Shown: piece by piece, positions 6,928-16,596 of the stretch | How positions within the stretch are numbered: the first letter of the stretch is position 1 | Layout of the letters: the number at the start of each line of letters is the position of its first letter | NCBI GenBank assembly: GCA_904502265.1 | Contig: CAJGDT010000006.1 | Coordinates: 1 to 21,953, forward strand | Source: an uncultured Barnesiella sp. | GTDB lineage: Bacteria; Bacteroidota; Bacteroidia; Bacteroidales; Barnesiellaceae_A | Direction: 5' to 3' | DNA: 21,953 bases | The notes under the pieces: generated by a model | The model's database searches: none | What the model was told of the DNA's origin: nothing | What the model saw: only the letters and a program-made list of their open reading frames with translations | Made by a program: the position numbers and the translations under genes

Positions 6928-9900
6928 ATGACACGCCGACCGAGAAAAATACTTATCGTAGCAGTGCTGATAGTGACATTTGTTGTGTTACTACCTTTGT
7001 TGGTCTATTTGCCTCCTGTACAGCGTACAGTTATCAATTATGCCGAGCAGTGGGTAGGTACGCATACACCTATAGGCCTATCAGTGGAGCGTTTTTCGTT
7101 GAAGTTTCCATTGCGACTTGCATTGCATGATGTTGTACTTACAACGTCGGACATCGACACGATGGCAGTAGCCGGTGAGTTGCAGGCAGATGTAGCACTC
7201 ATGCCTTTGATGGCTCAAAAGGTTGTTGTGCGCAATGTGTCGTTGCACGATGCGCAAGCTTGTTACATCACTCCTGATTCTTCTCTTAATCTTGTTGCCG
7301 AGATAGGCCGTGTGGCATTGTTGGATGGTACAATAAGGCTCTCTGATAGCAAGGTGAATCTGGGCGAAATAGCTCTCGATAATTCGACTATCGCAATGTA
7401 TTATAGGAGTGCTCCCGATACGACGGAGCAAGATACAAGTGCTACTGTTGCGTGGGATGTTGAGTTGGAACGCTTGCACTTGTCGCAAGTCGATTTTACA
7501 ATGCGAATGCCTGAGGTTTTCGACACGTTACAGGTGTACATGGCGGATGGAGAACTTGTGGGTGCTAATATCTCGCTAGCACAACAATGGGTTGATGTGC
7601 AGGATGTTGATATTGCACAAGGTAATTATCGTTATGTGGCACTTTCATCGGATGAGGATGCCTATGTGGCCGAGTCTACAACTGAATCCTCGGTCGATAC
7701 TGTATCCACACAGCCATGGAAAGTGCGTGTGCATAGGGTAAAGTTGTCCGATAACACAGCCTCATATATTACCACAGCTGCCGAACCGAAGAACGGAATG
7801 GACTTTTCTCATATCGAGGCAAGTCGTATCAACTTACAACTATCGGATGTCTATAACTGTGGTGGTGAATTGCATTTATCGCTCGATACGCTTTCGCTCT
7901 ATGAACGTTCGGGATTGTGTGTAACGCAAGCACAATGTTACTTTGCCATGACTGATGAGGGTGTGTTGAGGCTCTCGGACCTTGTGCTGAATACTCCATT
8001 CAGCGACTTGTCGGCTACGGCCGAAGTCGATATGAGCCTCTTCGACAAAAATCCCGATGCCCCGTTGCGCATGTTGGCACAGGCACATCTGTCGTGTCGC
8101 GACATAGCCTATATCTACCCCGATGCTTCGCAATACTATATACACACTACTCGCGACCGTTCTTTATTACCTATTCACGATGTGATTTCGGTCAATATTG
8201 ATGTCGATGGTATCGCACAAGATATTGTTGTCGATAAGTTCAACCTATCGCAAATGGGTGTTTTCTCATTAGATACCCGGGCTCGATTGAGTAATCCGCT
8301 GGATGAGAAGAAGCGTAATGTAAGTGTATCGTGTGCGTTCAGGAGTTCCGGTCACTTTTCGCTCGAAAATTTTGTGCCCGATACGCTCCTTGCTCAACAC
8401 TTAGTGGCACAGCCGATAAAGGCTTATATTAATGCCGGTGTGTCGGGTAGCGATGTTGAGGCCGATGCCAAGTTGCAATGTATGGGTGGAGATATATTGG
8501 CCGATGCTGTATATAACCTTAATAGTGAGGAGTATGATGTAAAAGCCAAAGTGTGCAAGTTGCCCATGAATATCTTTATGCCGAGCGATACGATAGGGGC
8601 TCTCACAGCGCAAGCTGAGTTGAAGGGTGTGCATTTCTCTTTCGACAAGCCCGAGACATCGTTATATGCCCGCATGCACCTTGACACGCTTGATTATCGT
8701 CATTATTTATACCGCAATATAGATGTGGAAGCGCAAGTTGTCGATCAGCAATGGTCGATGAATGCCATAAGTGACTTGCAAGAGCTCGCCCTGCACATAG
8801 ATGCACAAGGTGCGCTAATGCCCGATATGCTCACCGCCAATGTGTCGGCCCAAATCGATAAGGTTGACTTGGAGGCTCTTCACTTTTCGCAGACACCCTT
8901 CGATGTAGCCGGTAGCATCAAGACCGAAATGGTGCTGTCGAGTATCGATAGTATTATACAAGCCGATGTGGCAATAGATGACCTTGTAGTGGGAATGGAC
9001 GAGTATCGTTATTATGCCAACCCCATAAGTCTGTTGGCTGCAAGCGATGTGACATATAGCTATATAGATCTTCGTACAGGAGATTTCGAGGTGAATGTAT
9101 CGTCCGATACCGGTATAAAAAATCTACAGCCGAGTTTCAATCGTCTCACCCAATTGGTCGATACAATTTTCCAAACACAGCGTCTCGATATGGATGAGTT
9201 GCACCGAGGCTTGCCACCATTTGTTTTCTATGCCCGTATGGCCGGTAATAATGTTGTGCAGCGCTATATCAATAGCAAAGGTATACGTCTTGCCAATCTT
9301 GACTTTGAGGCATCAAACGACTCTTTATTCAATCTTGCCGGTGTGGTGAATCGTTTGGAAGTGTCGGGAATGTTGCTCGATACTGTTGCGATAGATGCCT
9401 ATGAGAAGGACGAACGTCTCAACTACCGGTTGGCCGTGGGTAACCGACCCGGCAATATGGACGAGTTGGCGCATGTGCGTGTTGAGGGTTTTTTATCGGG
9501 TAATAGTACACGACTCTATTGCTTACAGAACAATCGTCAGCAAGAGACCGGTTTTCTTTTTGGTTGCAAGGTCGATTTCTTGGGCGAAGTCGTACAACTC
9601 ACCTTTGGCCCCAAAGAACCTATCATTGGATATAAAAAATGGCTGTTGAATAAAGATAACTACTTGTCGATAAATCATGTTCGGCACACAATTGATACCG
9701 ATGTGCGACTATCATATGGCAATAGTCACCTCTTTATTACTACCGATGATAGGCGCAATAAGGATGTGAGTGGAACACATATTGACCTGAAAAATATAGA
9801 GTTGTCCGAATGGCTCACGATGTCGTCGTTGATAGCTCCTATGTCGGGTAATCTTTCGGCCGATGTGTACCTTGATATGCCCCCCAAAGGAATAGAGGCA

Positions 9901-11769
9901 TCTGGTGCTTTTGATATTGTTGATTATGAGTATAATAATACCAATATAGGAACCTTACATGCCGAACTTGAGTACATCTTGGATGATGAAGGAGGTAATG
10001 ATGTGAAGGCTCTTATGCAACACGATGGCAATGACGTGCTTGAGGCTACTGCATACCTTGGTGTGGGTAATCCCAAACCTATTATAGGTGAAATATTGAT
10101 AGATAAAATGCCCCTGTCGGTAGCTAATGCATTCTTCCCTTCCAATATGGGTGTATTTGCTGGAGAACTTAACAGTAAACTCACCGTGACAGGTACGTTG
10201 GATGAACCGGTTGTCAATGGTAATGTGCGATTTGACAAGGCTACTATGCAGTTCAATCAAGTAGGTGCATCGTTGGCACTGAGCGACGATAAAGTGTTGA
10301 TACAAAACAGCCGATTGAAGTTTGACAACTACTACGTACGAGGTGTCAACAACAATCCTCTCAATATAGATGGTATAATCAATTTTGAGCGGCTCAGCAA
10401 TATAGGTATAGATCTCACCATACAGGGCGAAAATTTCCAACCTGTTGGTATCAAAGAGAATCGTTCAAGTATCATTTACGGTTCGGTATTTACTGATATG
10501 GATATCCGAGTAAAAGGTTCGCTCAATGACTTGAAAGTAACAGGAGGTGTGTCACTTTTATCGGGAACCAATGCAACATATGTTATGCAGAGTGGCTCTT
10601 CGTTGTCGAGTACCGATTACTCCGATATGGTTAGTTTTGTCTCTTTTGCCGATACCGTGTCAGCACAAAAGAGTAACGAGAAGTTAGAGAAGCGTACCAA
10701 TAATTTTGCCGCTACGATAGGTATAGATATTGATGATGGCGTGCAGTTGGGTGTAAACTTGTCGGTTGATGGAAAAAACAGAGTTGACCTTGTTGGCGGC
10801 GGCGAGTTGCTCTATACTGCCACAGCCTTGGGTGACAACCGAGTGTCGGGACGTTACAATTTGACAGGCGGATTTGTGCGTTATACACCTCCTATTATAT
10901 CGCAAAAGATATTCAACATACAAGATGGCAGTTATGTGTCGTGGAATGGTGAAATGCTTGACCCATTGTTCAACATTACAGCGGTACAGACACAACGCTC
11001 GACGGTAAAAACCGGTGATGAGTCGCGCCTGGTCGATTTTGATATTTCTATTAAACTTACCAATACACTCAAAGATTTAGACATAGCCTTTGATCTTGCC
11101 ACCACCGAGGATATTACTATCGATAATGAGTTGCAGGCTCTCACTGCCGAGCAGCGCGAGGCTAAGGCATTGAATATGTTGTTGTATAACTCATATAGTG
11201 ACCTGGCAACTGCGGTTGATAACTATTCGATTAACGACCCGCTTAATATGTTCCTTGAGTATGAATTGAATACCTGGGCACAGCGTACTTTGCGTGGAGT
11301 AGACCTTACCTTTGGTATCGACAACTATGGTATTGACGGAACCGGTACACAACGCACCGATTATTCATACCAGTTCTCCAAGAATCTTTTCGATAACCGC
11401 CTGAAGGTTGTTATTGGTGGTAGCTATGCTTCAAATCAAGACGTAACACAAAACTTAAGTGAAAATCTTATTGATGATATTTCCTTGGAATATCGTCTCG
11501 ATAAGCGCGAGAATATGTATCTGAAAGTCTTCCGTCAAACCGGATATGAAAGCATTATTGAGGGCGAGATAACACAAACAGGTATAGGTTTTATGTATCG
11601 CAAGCAGATACAATCGTTGCTGGATTTCTTCAAGAGAAAACCTAAGCCTGATACTAAGGTTAAGCAAGAGAAAGATGCAGCAACCGACTCGATTGTTGAC
11701 ATCAATTATACTCCCACTAACACTGTTGTACCGCAAGTATTTGAAGAGAAAGAGGAGGTTGAACCATGA
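6928..11769 (+). CDS. tamB: TamB, translocation and assembly module inner-membrane-anchored protein
   Basis: Encodes 1613 residues from ATG 6928 (MTRRPRKILIVAVLIVTF). A TTG at 6901 would add nine residues; the ATG is preferred because basic residues then directly precede the membrane helix (about 8-29), which ends in VYLPPVQRTVINYAEQ, the usual TamB start. A very long periplasmic part of repeated beta-strand segments follows, the AsmA-like hydrophobic groove. The TamB C-terminal domain (DUF490) is at about 1150-1570, with LKVTGGVSLLSG and the final ENMYLKVFRQTGYESIIEGE. It ends in a charged tail of about 45 residues starting FKRKPKP. TamB spans the periplasm and partners an Omp85 protein; in other bacteria the family is tied to outer-membrane protein insertion and phospholipid transport. 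It overlaps the next gene by 4 bp (ATGA), fixing TamL as its partner. Confidence 0.93.
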   Translation: MTRRPRKILIVAVLIVTFVVLLPLLVYLPPVQRTVINYAEQWVGTHTPIGLSVERFSLKFPLRLALHDVVLTTSDIDTMAVAGELQADVALMPLMAQKVVVRNVSLHDAQACYITPDSSLNLVAEIGRVALLDGTIRLSDSKVNLGEIALDNSTIAMYYRSAPDTTEQDTSATVAWDVELERLHLSQVDFTMRMPEVFDTLQVYMADGELVGANISLAQQWVDVQDVDIAQGNYRYVALSSDEDAYVAESTTESSVDTVSTQPWKVRVHRVKLSDNTASYITTAAEPKNGMDFSHIEASRINLQLSDVYNCGGELHLSLDTLSLYERSGLCVTQAQCYFAMTDEGVLRLSDLVLNTPFSDLSATAEVDMSLFDKNPDAPLRMLAQAHLSCRDIAYIYPDASQYYIHTTRDRSLLPIHDVISVNIDVDGIAQDIVVDKFNLSQMGVFSLDTRARLSNPLDEKKRNVSVSCAFRSSGHFSLENFVPDTLLAQHLVAQPIKAYINAGVSGSDVEADAKLQCMGGDILADAVYNLNSEEYDVKAKVCKLPMNIFMPSDTIGALTAQAELKGVHFSFDKPETSLYARMHLDTLDYRHYLYRNIDVEAQVVDQQWSMNAISDLQELALHIDAQGALMPDMLTANVSAQIDKVDLEALHFSQTPFDVAGSIKTEMVLSSIDSIIQADVAIDDLVVGMDEYRYYANPISLLAASDVTYSYIDLRTGDFEVNVSSDTGIKNLQPSFNRLTQLVDTIFQTQRLDMDELHRGLPPFVFYARMAGNNVVQRYINSKGIRLANLDFEASNDSLFNLAGVVNRLEVSGMLLDTVAIDAYEKDERLNYRLAVGNRPGNMDELAHVRVEGFLSGNSTRLYCLQNNRQQETGFLFGCKVDFLGEVVQLTFGPKEPIIGYKKWLLNKDNYLSINHVRHTIDTDVRLSYGNSHLFITTDDRRNKDVSGTHIDLKNIELSEWLTMSSLIAPMSGNLSADVYLDMPPKGIEASGAFDIVDYEYNNTNIGTLHAELEYILDDEGGNDVKALMQHDGNDVLEATAYLGVGNPKPIIGEILIDKMPLSVANAFFPSNMGVFAGELNSKLTVTGTLDEPVVNGNVRFDKATMQFNQVGASLALSDDKVLIQNSRLKFDNYYVRGVNNNPLNIDGIINFERLSNIGIDLTIQGENFQPVGIKENRSSIIYGSVFTDMDIRVKGSLNDLKVTGGVSLLSGTNATYVMQSGSSLSSTDYSDMVSFVSFADTVSAQKSNEKLEKRTNNFAATIGIDIDDGVQLGVNLSVDGKNRVDLVGGGELLYTATALGDNRVSGRYNLTGGFVRYTPPIISQKIFNIQDGSYVSWNGEMLDPLFNITAVQTQRSTVKTGDESRLVDFDISIKLTNTLKDLDIAFDLATTEDITIDNELQALTAEQREAKALNMLLYNSYSDLATAVDNYSINDPLNMFLEYELNTWAQRTLRGVDLTFGIDNYGIDGTGTQRTDYSYQFSKNLFDNRLKVVIGGSYASNQDVTQNLSENLIDDISLEYRLDKRENMYLKVFRQTGYESIIEGEITQTGIGFMYRKQIQSLLDFFKRKPKPDTKVKQEKDAATDSIVDINYTPTNTVVPQVFEEKEEVEP

Positions 11770-14078
11770 AAGGTGCACGTGTAATATACATATTGTCTTT
11801 GTTTGTCGTCGCGATAATGTTGACGACAGGATGTTCTACAACCAAGCGTTTGGCTGAAGGTGAGATATTATATACGGGCGTGAAAGAGATGACTATAGAG
11901 AGTGCCGATGGCGGAAAGATTGCTCCAACAGTTAATAGTGAGGTGAAAGATGCACTGTCTGTACCACCCAACAATGCTCTCTTTTCATCAAACTCTATCA
12001 AGTTTCTCCCTATTGAATTGTGGGCATGGAACAACCTATATACACCCAATGAAAAGAGTGTAAAGGGTTGGTTGTACAATATCTTTGCAGCCGAGCCCGT
12101 ACTGATACAAACGGTGCGTCCCGATATACGTGTGAGCATGGCTAAGGATATTCTTTTCAACAACGGTTATTTCAACTCGACATCGAGCTATACCGTCAAC
12201 TATGATGAAAAGAATAGCAAGAAGGCATCGGTAAGTTATCGCGTAGTAGCAGGTACACCTTATACACTTGATAGCATATCGTTCCCGCTCGATACCACAC
12301 ACGTGGCATCGGTGATACGAAGCATTGCCGACAAGTCGTTGCTATACAAAGGCCAGCGATATTGTGCCGATACGTTGGCTCTGGAGCGAGAGCGTATTAC
12401 TTATCAGTTGCGCGATAGTGGATTTTACTATTTTCGCAGCGAGTATTTGGTATATCAAGCCGATACCACACGCAATAGTGGCTGTGTAGACTTGCGTATG
12501 CTAATATCTCCCACTGCGCCATACGATGCCTTGCGCTCGTACAAAACCGGTAAAATTACTGTGCGGATGCATCCTCCCGAAGGTGAAGGAGTGCCCGACA
12601 CGTTGTCTTTCCGTTCAATTGATGTATATGCCTACGAGGGGTTGAAGTTGCGTCGCAGTCTGTTGCCGTCAAGCATAGATATGCGTACGGGGCGAACTTT
12701 CTCGCTGACAGACCAAAACCAATCCTTGCGCAATCTATCGTCGCTTGGTATCTTCCGTTCGGTCGTAATGGATGTTACCCCCATTGACTCGATACAAGGG
12801 CGTGACTCGATTGATGTAGACATAGACTTACGCTATGCCCTGCCTATGAGTATGATGGTAGAGGCCAATGTGGCTTCAAAGTCAAACAGCTATTTAGGCC
12901 CGGGATTGATTTTAGGACTTTCGCATAACAACCTTTTTGGCGGTGGAGAGCAACTCTCAGTGTCGCTCAATGGTAGCTATGAATGGCAGACAGGTAAGGA
13001 TGTGGATGCTTCGCTTTTCAATTCGTATGAGTTCGGATTTAATAGTTCGTTGATATTCCCCCGCATGTTGGGTATTCGTCCGCCTCGTTACTTGCGAAGG
13101 CTCAAGTCGAGTACTCGCATACAGTTGGGTGCCAATATCATGAACCGTCCGCACTACTTCCGCATGGTTTCGTTCAATACGGCCTATGCCTACGAATTTC
13201 ATACTTCTTCGACAGCGATGCACAACTTCACACCCTTTGAATTGGGGTATACCAAGATGCTTCGTACCACCGAGGAGTTTGATAAGACCCTTGCCGAAAA
13301 TCCGGCTATCGCACTCAGTTTCCGTGACCAGTTTATCCCTAAGTTGAGCTATATGTTTACCTACGACAACGGATATGAGAAGGAAAAGAAAAACCGTTGG
13401 ATATGGCAGATAGGATTCAGTGAGGCCGGTAATATATTTTATGGTGCTTACTCATTGTTTGGCGTAAAGGGCGAAAAGAAAATCTTCGGCAATCCCTTCT
13501 CGCAGTTTGTAAAACTCACCAACGAACTGAAGTATTACCATTACTTTACCGGCAAGCTGTGTATTGCGTCACGCCTCTATGTCGGAGCCGGGTATGCCTA
13601 TGGCAATGCTACCGAGTTGCCCTATAGCGAGCAATTCTACATAGGTGGTGCCAACAGTTTGCGTGCTTTTACTATTCGCTCAATAGGCCCGGGTAGTTAT
13701 CGACCCGATATGTCGAACGAGAACGGATTCTTCGACCAAACCGGTAACTTTAAATTGGAAGCCAACATAGAGTTGCGTGTGCCTATCTGGGGCGGATTGG
13801 AGGGTGCGCTCTTTGTGGATGCCGGTAATATATGGCTGTTGAAGAAGGACGATTTGCGCCCGGGAGGAGAGCTGTCGCTCAAATCATTTGCGCGCGATAT
13901 AGCGCTGGGAACCGGTCTGGGTGTGCGTTACGACATAGCCAACTATCTGGTAGTGCGTGTCGATGTAGGTGTGCCCATTCACGCACCCTACTATACACAA
14001 AAGTCGGGCTACTACAACATCGAAGGTTCATTCTGGAAAAACCTCCGATTACACTTGGCTATCGGTTATCCGTTCTAA
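11766..14078 (+). CDS. tamL: TamL, Omp85 lipoprotein partner of TamB
   Basis: Encodes 770 residues. The lipobox is TTGC with Cys23, then STTKRLAEGEIL, the family hallmark shared with the paralogue at 3066-5390. POTRA-like domains occupy about 35-370 and the C-terminal half is the barrel, ending in LHLAIGYPF. The conserved GGANS stretch and RSIGPGSY are present, as is ALFVDAGNIW. The loop-6 motif reads LRAF at residues 632-635, where the Omp85 consensus is (V/I)RG(F/Y), so the Gly is replaced by Ala. The ATG overlaps the tamB stop by 4 bp, so translation is probably coupled. Its stop lies 8 bp from the stop of the convergent DUF748 gene, with no terminator hairpin in between. There is no acidic residue after the lipid Cys, which fits a periplasm-facing N-terminus. 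Confidence 0.92.
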   Translation: MKGARVIYILSLFVVAIMLTTGCSTTKRLAEGEILYTGVKEMTIESADGGKIAPTVNSEVKDALSVPPNNALFSSNSIKFLPIELWAWNNLYTPNEKSVKGWLYNIFAAEPVLIQTVRPDIRVSMAKDILFNNGYFNSTSSYTVNYDEKNSKKASVSYRVVAGTPYTLDSISFPLDTTHVASVIRSIADKSLLYKGQRYCADTLALERERITYQLRDSGFYYFRSEYLVYQADTTRNSGCVDLRMLISPTAPYDALRSYKTGKITVRMHPPEGEGVPDTLSFRSIDVYAYEGLKLRRSLLPSSIDMRTGRTFSLTDQNQSLRNLSSLGIFRSVVMDVTPIDSIQGRDSIDVDIDLRYALPMSMMVEANVASKSNSYLGPGLILGLSHNNLFGGGEQLSVSLNGSYEWQTGKDVDASLFNSYEFGFNSSLIFPRMLGIRPPRYLRRLKSSTRIQLGANIMNRPHYFRMVSFNTAYAYEFHTSSTAMHNFTPFELGYTKMLRTTEEFDKTLAENPAIALSFRDQFIPKLSYMFTYDNGYEKEKKNRWIWQIGFSEAGNIFYGAYSLFGVKGEKKIFGNPFSQFVKLTNELKYYHYFTGKLCIASRLYVGAGYAYGNATELPYSEQFYIGGANSLRAFTIRSIGPGSYRPDMSNENGFFDQTGNFKLEANIELRVPIWGGLEGALFVDAGNIWLLKKDDLRPGGELSLKSFARDIALGTGLGVRYDIANYLVVRVDVGVPIHAPYYTQKSGYYNIEGSFWKNLRLHLAIGYPF

Positions 14079-14086
14079 AAGATTTA

Positions 14087-16453
14087 TTACTCTGCCGCCG
14101 GGGCATTTTCATCGACAGGCTGTGATTCGTTCTCCGATGTAGTTCCTTCTGTTGCAGTCGCATCCCCATCGGCGGTTATCTCTACGTTGTAGCGAGTCTT
14201 ACCTTTGTGCTCTTTAATCACATCGATTGAGGGTGTAGTGATTTGCAAAGAACCTTCGGGCATGTTGAGTACTTTGCTCCATTGCATCATCATGCTACGG
14301 TTGCGCATCTCTATGTATCGTGCGAGTTTGCTCTCGGCATCGGTGCCATAAAGCGTACGTAACTTGTCATTGAGGCTACCATCGGTGGCGAGACCACGTA
14401 CGGTGAGCAACGAATCGGCGTAGGCTGTAATTTGAGGTGATTTTAACGACATTTTTTGATAAGTGTCTATATCCACCATATTAAGGCTCTCGGCGCGTTC
14501 GGGATTACGTGAGAGGTAATAGTCGCGTTTGATGTCATTCTCGATAATGGCTTGTATGCCTTTTTCGTAATTGACCTCGTGTTGCAAGCGAATGCGAAGG
14601 TCGGGCTCCTCGGCAACAATTTTCGATAGTTTCTCTATTTTATCGTATTGTTCGGGTGTAAATTGATGTTGCCAAGCGCTGAACTCAATCTCCTTAATCT
14701 CGTCGCTATTGAGTCCGAAAGCCTCGGCCAATAGGTCAATGGGTGCTGTGGCTATCTTGACAAGTACGTTGACAAGTGCTTGTACAATAATCTTGCCATA
14801 CGAGAACTGCGGCGAGTTGATATCGCCCGATATAGGAAGGTCGATGTCGGCCTTGCCTTCGCGGTCGGTGAGGACAACCATGGCGAGTTTTAAGGGGACA
14901 ATGCCAAATTCGGCATCTACATCGGTGCGCTTGTTACCCACGGTAGGATTGTATAGCGATAGCTTGTTTGTACCCTTCAGTTGGCTGTTGTTAATGATGT
15001 TTTGACCTCTGAAAGATAGTTTGCCATCAGTAATAGGATAACCAAAGAAGTCCAACGAATAGGGCGAAATATCCTTGAGGTTGAAGTTGTTGAGGGTTAA
15101 TGTGAGGTCGTGATTTTGGGTGGCTATGTTGCCATTCCACTTGGCTCGCAATGCTCCTGTTCCTTGCAATACAGCAAACAATTCAATGTCGTTGACTCCT
15201 TGTGTTGAGAAACAGGGAGTCTTAAATCTGATTTTGCTCAATTGTAAAGCAAATGGCTCGGGAAGTGTATTGTCTACGTAGGTAAAGTTGCTGTTGCTCA
15301 TGACAATATTTTCGACCGATATATCCAACTTGGGTGAGTCTTGTGCTGTGCTGTCGGTTTGTTCGGCTACCACTACGTTTTCCTCAGGCTCTTGGGCTGT
15401 TTCTTCTTGGCTGTTTGTAGCAAACAGCGATGACAGGTTGTTGCTACCATCGTTATATATTTCATATCGGGCCGACACACCATCGACAACAAAGTTACGT
15501 AACTTGATAATGTAGTCGTTTGCGATATTGATATGTTCTATGTTGGTTTTGAAATGGTTGAGTTGAGCCAACTCTTTGCCGGCAGCATCATTGATAACGA
15601 CACTATCTATTTGCACAGCACCATCGATGTCCGATGCCATGAGGTTTTCGATATTACCATTGGCGTGTACAGTCAATCCCAATAAACCACTAACATCGCC
15701 TACATTTACGGCGTTTTTCATGAATGGCATAAGTACACCGAGTGGATATTCCGAGATTTTACAAGTGAGGTCGTAGTTGAGGCTTGATTGCTCATACATG
15801 GCCTTGAGGTCGAGATTACCACCACGAGCAAAGTCAAGATAAAGTTCAAGATTGGCACCTTTGCCCGATAGGTCAATCTCAGGGATGTCGAGCTTGATGT
15901 GGTGCATGGTCCAGTCTATATCGAGTACATTGTCGGCATAGCGCACTTTACCGTTGTTCAGTGCAATGTTCTGCAATAATATACCCCATCCATTCTCTTG
16001 CGAGGACTTTGTATCGATGGTATCGGCTTCGGCGGTTTCGACACTTACGGTGTCGGCAGCTACCGATTTATTAGCAAAGAAAGTGAGTATGTCATCAAAG
16101 TTGAGGCTATCACCTTCGCGCAGTCTGGTGGCTTGAGGCTCATCGATTCTTATGTAGTCTACTACAATCTTTTTACGTAATATACCCCACACACTCACGT
16201 CGGCATCAAAGTGACCTATAGAGGCAAATGTGTCGACCTCGTTGGGCTCGTAGAGTACAAAATTGTCAACCTTGGCACGACCAAGAAGGAGTTTCATGTC
16301 GAGATTTTCGATTGTTATCTTGCGACCAACAAGATCTCTGCAGTTTTTTTCAATATACCACTTGGCTATGGGCGACACCAATAGCGACACAAGTAACAAC
16401 AATGCTATGATTACAGAAAGTACAATAATGGTAATTTTCAAGCCTCTTTTCAT
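14087..16453 (-). CDS. AsmA-like / DUF748 membrane-anchored periplasmic protein
   Basis: Encodes 788 residues from ATG 16453 (MKRGLKITIIVL). The frame stays open 56 codons further, but that extension looks like noncoding sequence and contains the candidate promoter, so the inner ATG is chosen. One membrane helix at about 5-26 is followed by SPIAKWYIEKNCRDLVGRKI and IENLDMKLLLGRAKVDNF, the AsmA-type N-terminal block. Beta-rich repeats and a low-complexity acidic linker come next, then a helical C-terminal part and a Thr/Glu-rich end. Family members bridge or line the periplasm and several are implicated in lipid movement to the outer membrane or in its maintenance. The gene is convergent with tamL, 8 bp apart, so the functional link is by neighbourhood rather than by operon. 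Confidence 0.82.
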   Translation of the reverse strand: MKRGLKITIIVLSVIIALLLLVSLLVSPIAKWYIEKNCRDLVGRKITIENLDMKLLLGRAKVDNFVLYEPNEVDTFASIGHFDADVSVWGILRKKIVVDYIRIDEPQATRLREGDSLNFDDILTFFANKSVAADTVSVETAEADTIDTKSSQENGWGILLQNIALNNGKVRYADNVLDIDWTMHHIKLDIPEIDLSGKGANLELYLDFARGGNLDLKAMYEQSSLNYDLTCKISEYPLGVLMPFMKNAVNVGDVSGLLGLTVHANGNIENLMASDIDGAVQIDSVVINDAAGKELAQLNHFKTNIEHINIANDYIIKLRNFVVDGVSARYEIYNDGSNNLSSLFATNSQEETAQEPEENVVVAEQTDSTAQDSPKLDISVENIVMSNSNFTYVDNTLPEPFALQLSKIRFKTPCFSTQGVNDIELFAVLQGTGALRAKWNGNIATQNHDLTLTLNNFNLKDISPYSLDFFGYPITDGKLSFRGQNIINNSQLKGTNKLSLYNPTVGNKRTDVDAEFGIVPLKLAMVVLTDREGKADIDLPISGDINSPQFSYGKIIVQALVNVLVKIATAPIDLLAEAFGLNSDEIKEIEFSAWQHQFTPEQYDKIEKLSKIVAEEPDLRIRLQHEVNYEKGIQAIIENDIKRDYYLSRNPERAESLNMVDIDTYQKMSLKSPQITAYADSLLTVRGLATDGSLNDKLRTLYGTDAESKLARYIEMRNRSMMMQWSKVLNMPEGSLQITTPSIDVIKEHKGKTRYNVEITADGDATATEGTTSENESQPVDENAPAAE

Positions 16454-16489
16454 AGGAGATAGATATAATAGTGTTTCTAAATGTGTGCG

Positions 16490-16497
16490 TAAAGGTA
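16490..16497 (-). promoter_or_regulatory. Near-consensus -7 box for the DUF748 gene
   Basis: Reads TACCTTTA on the minus strand, one base off TAnnTTTG, 36 bp before the ATG at 16453. It is back to back with the btu operon promoter about 90 bp away. Confidence 0.4.
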
Positions 16498-16583
16498 CAA
16501 TATTTTTGTCTATTAATGCCGAACAATTGTATTGTAAGTTTATAAAAAATGTTTTGGAGGTATGAGTTCTACAAAAAAATATA

Positions 16584-16591
16584 TACCTTTG
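16584..16591 (+). promoter_or_regulatory. Bacteroidales -7 box for the btu (B12 uptake) operon
   Basis: TACCTTTG is a full TAnnTTTG match placed just upstream of the riboswitch aptamer, so the transcript should start at about 16597-16600 and carry the whole aptamer. A TTTTGG at 16553-16558 could be the -33 region, but the spacing of about 26 bp is longer than usual. Confidence 0.6.
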
Positions 16592-16596
16592 TGGCG

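Noticed and set aside
9955..10440. Minus-strand frame of 161 codons inside tamB
   Set aside because: A shadow of the long beta-rich coding region, with no recognisable domain.
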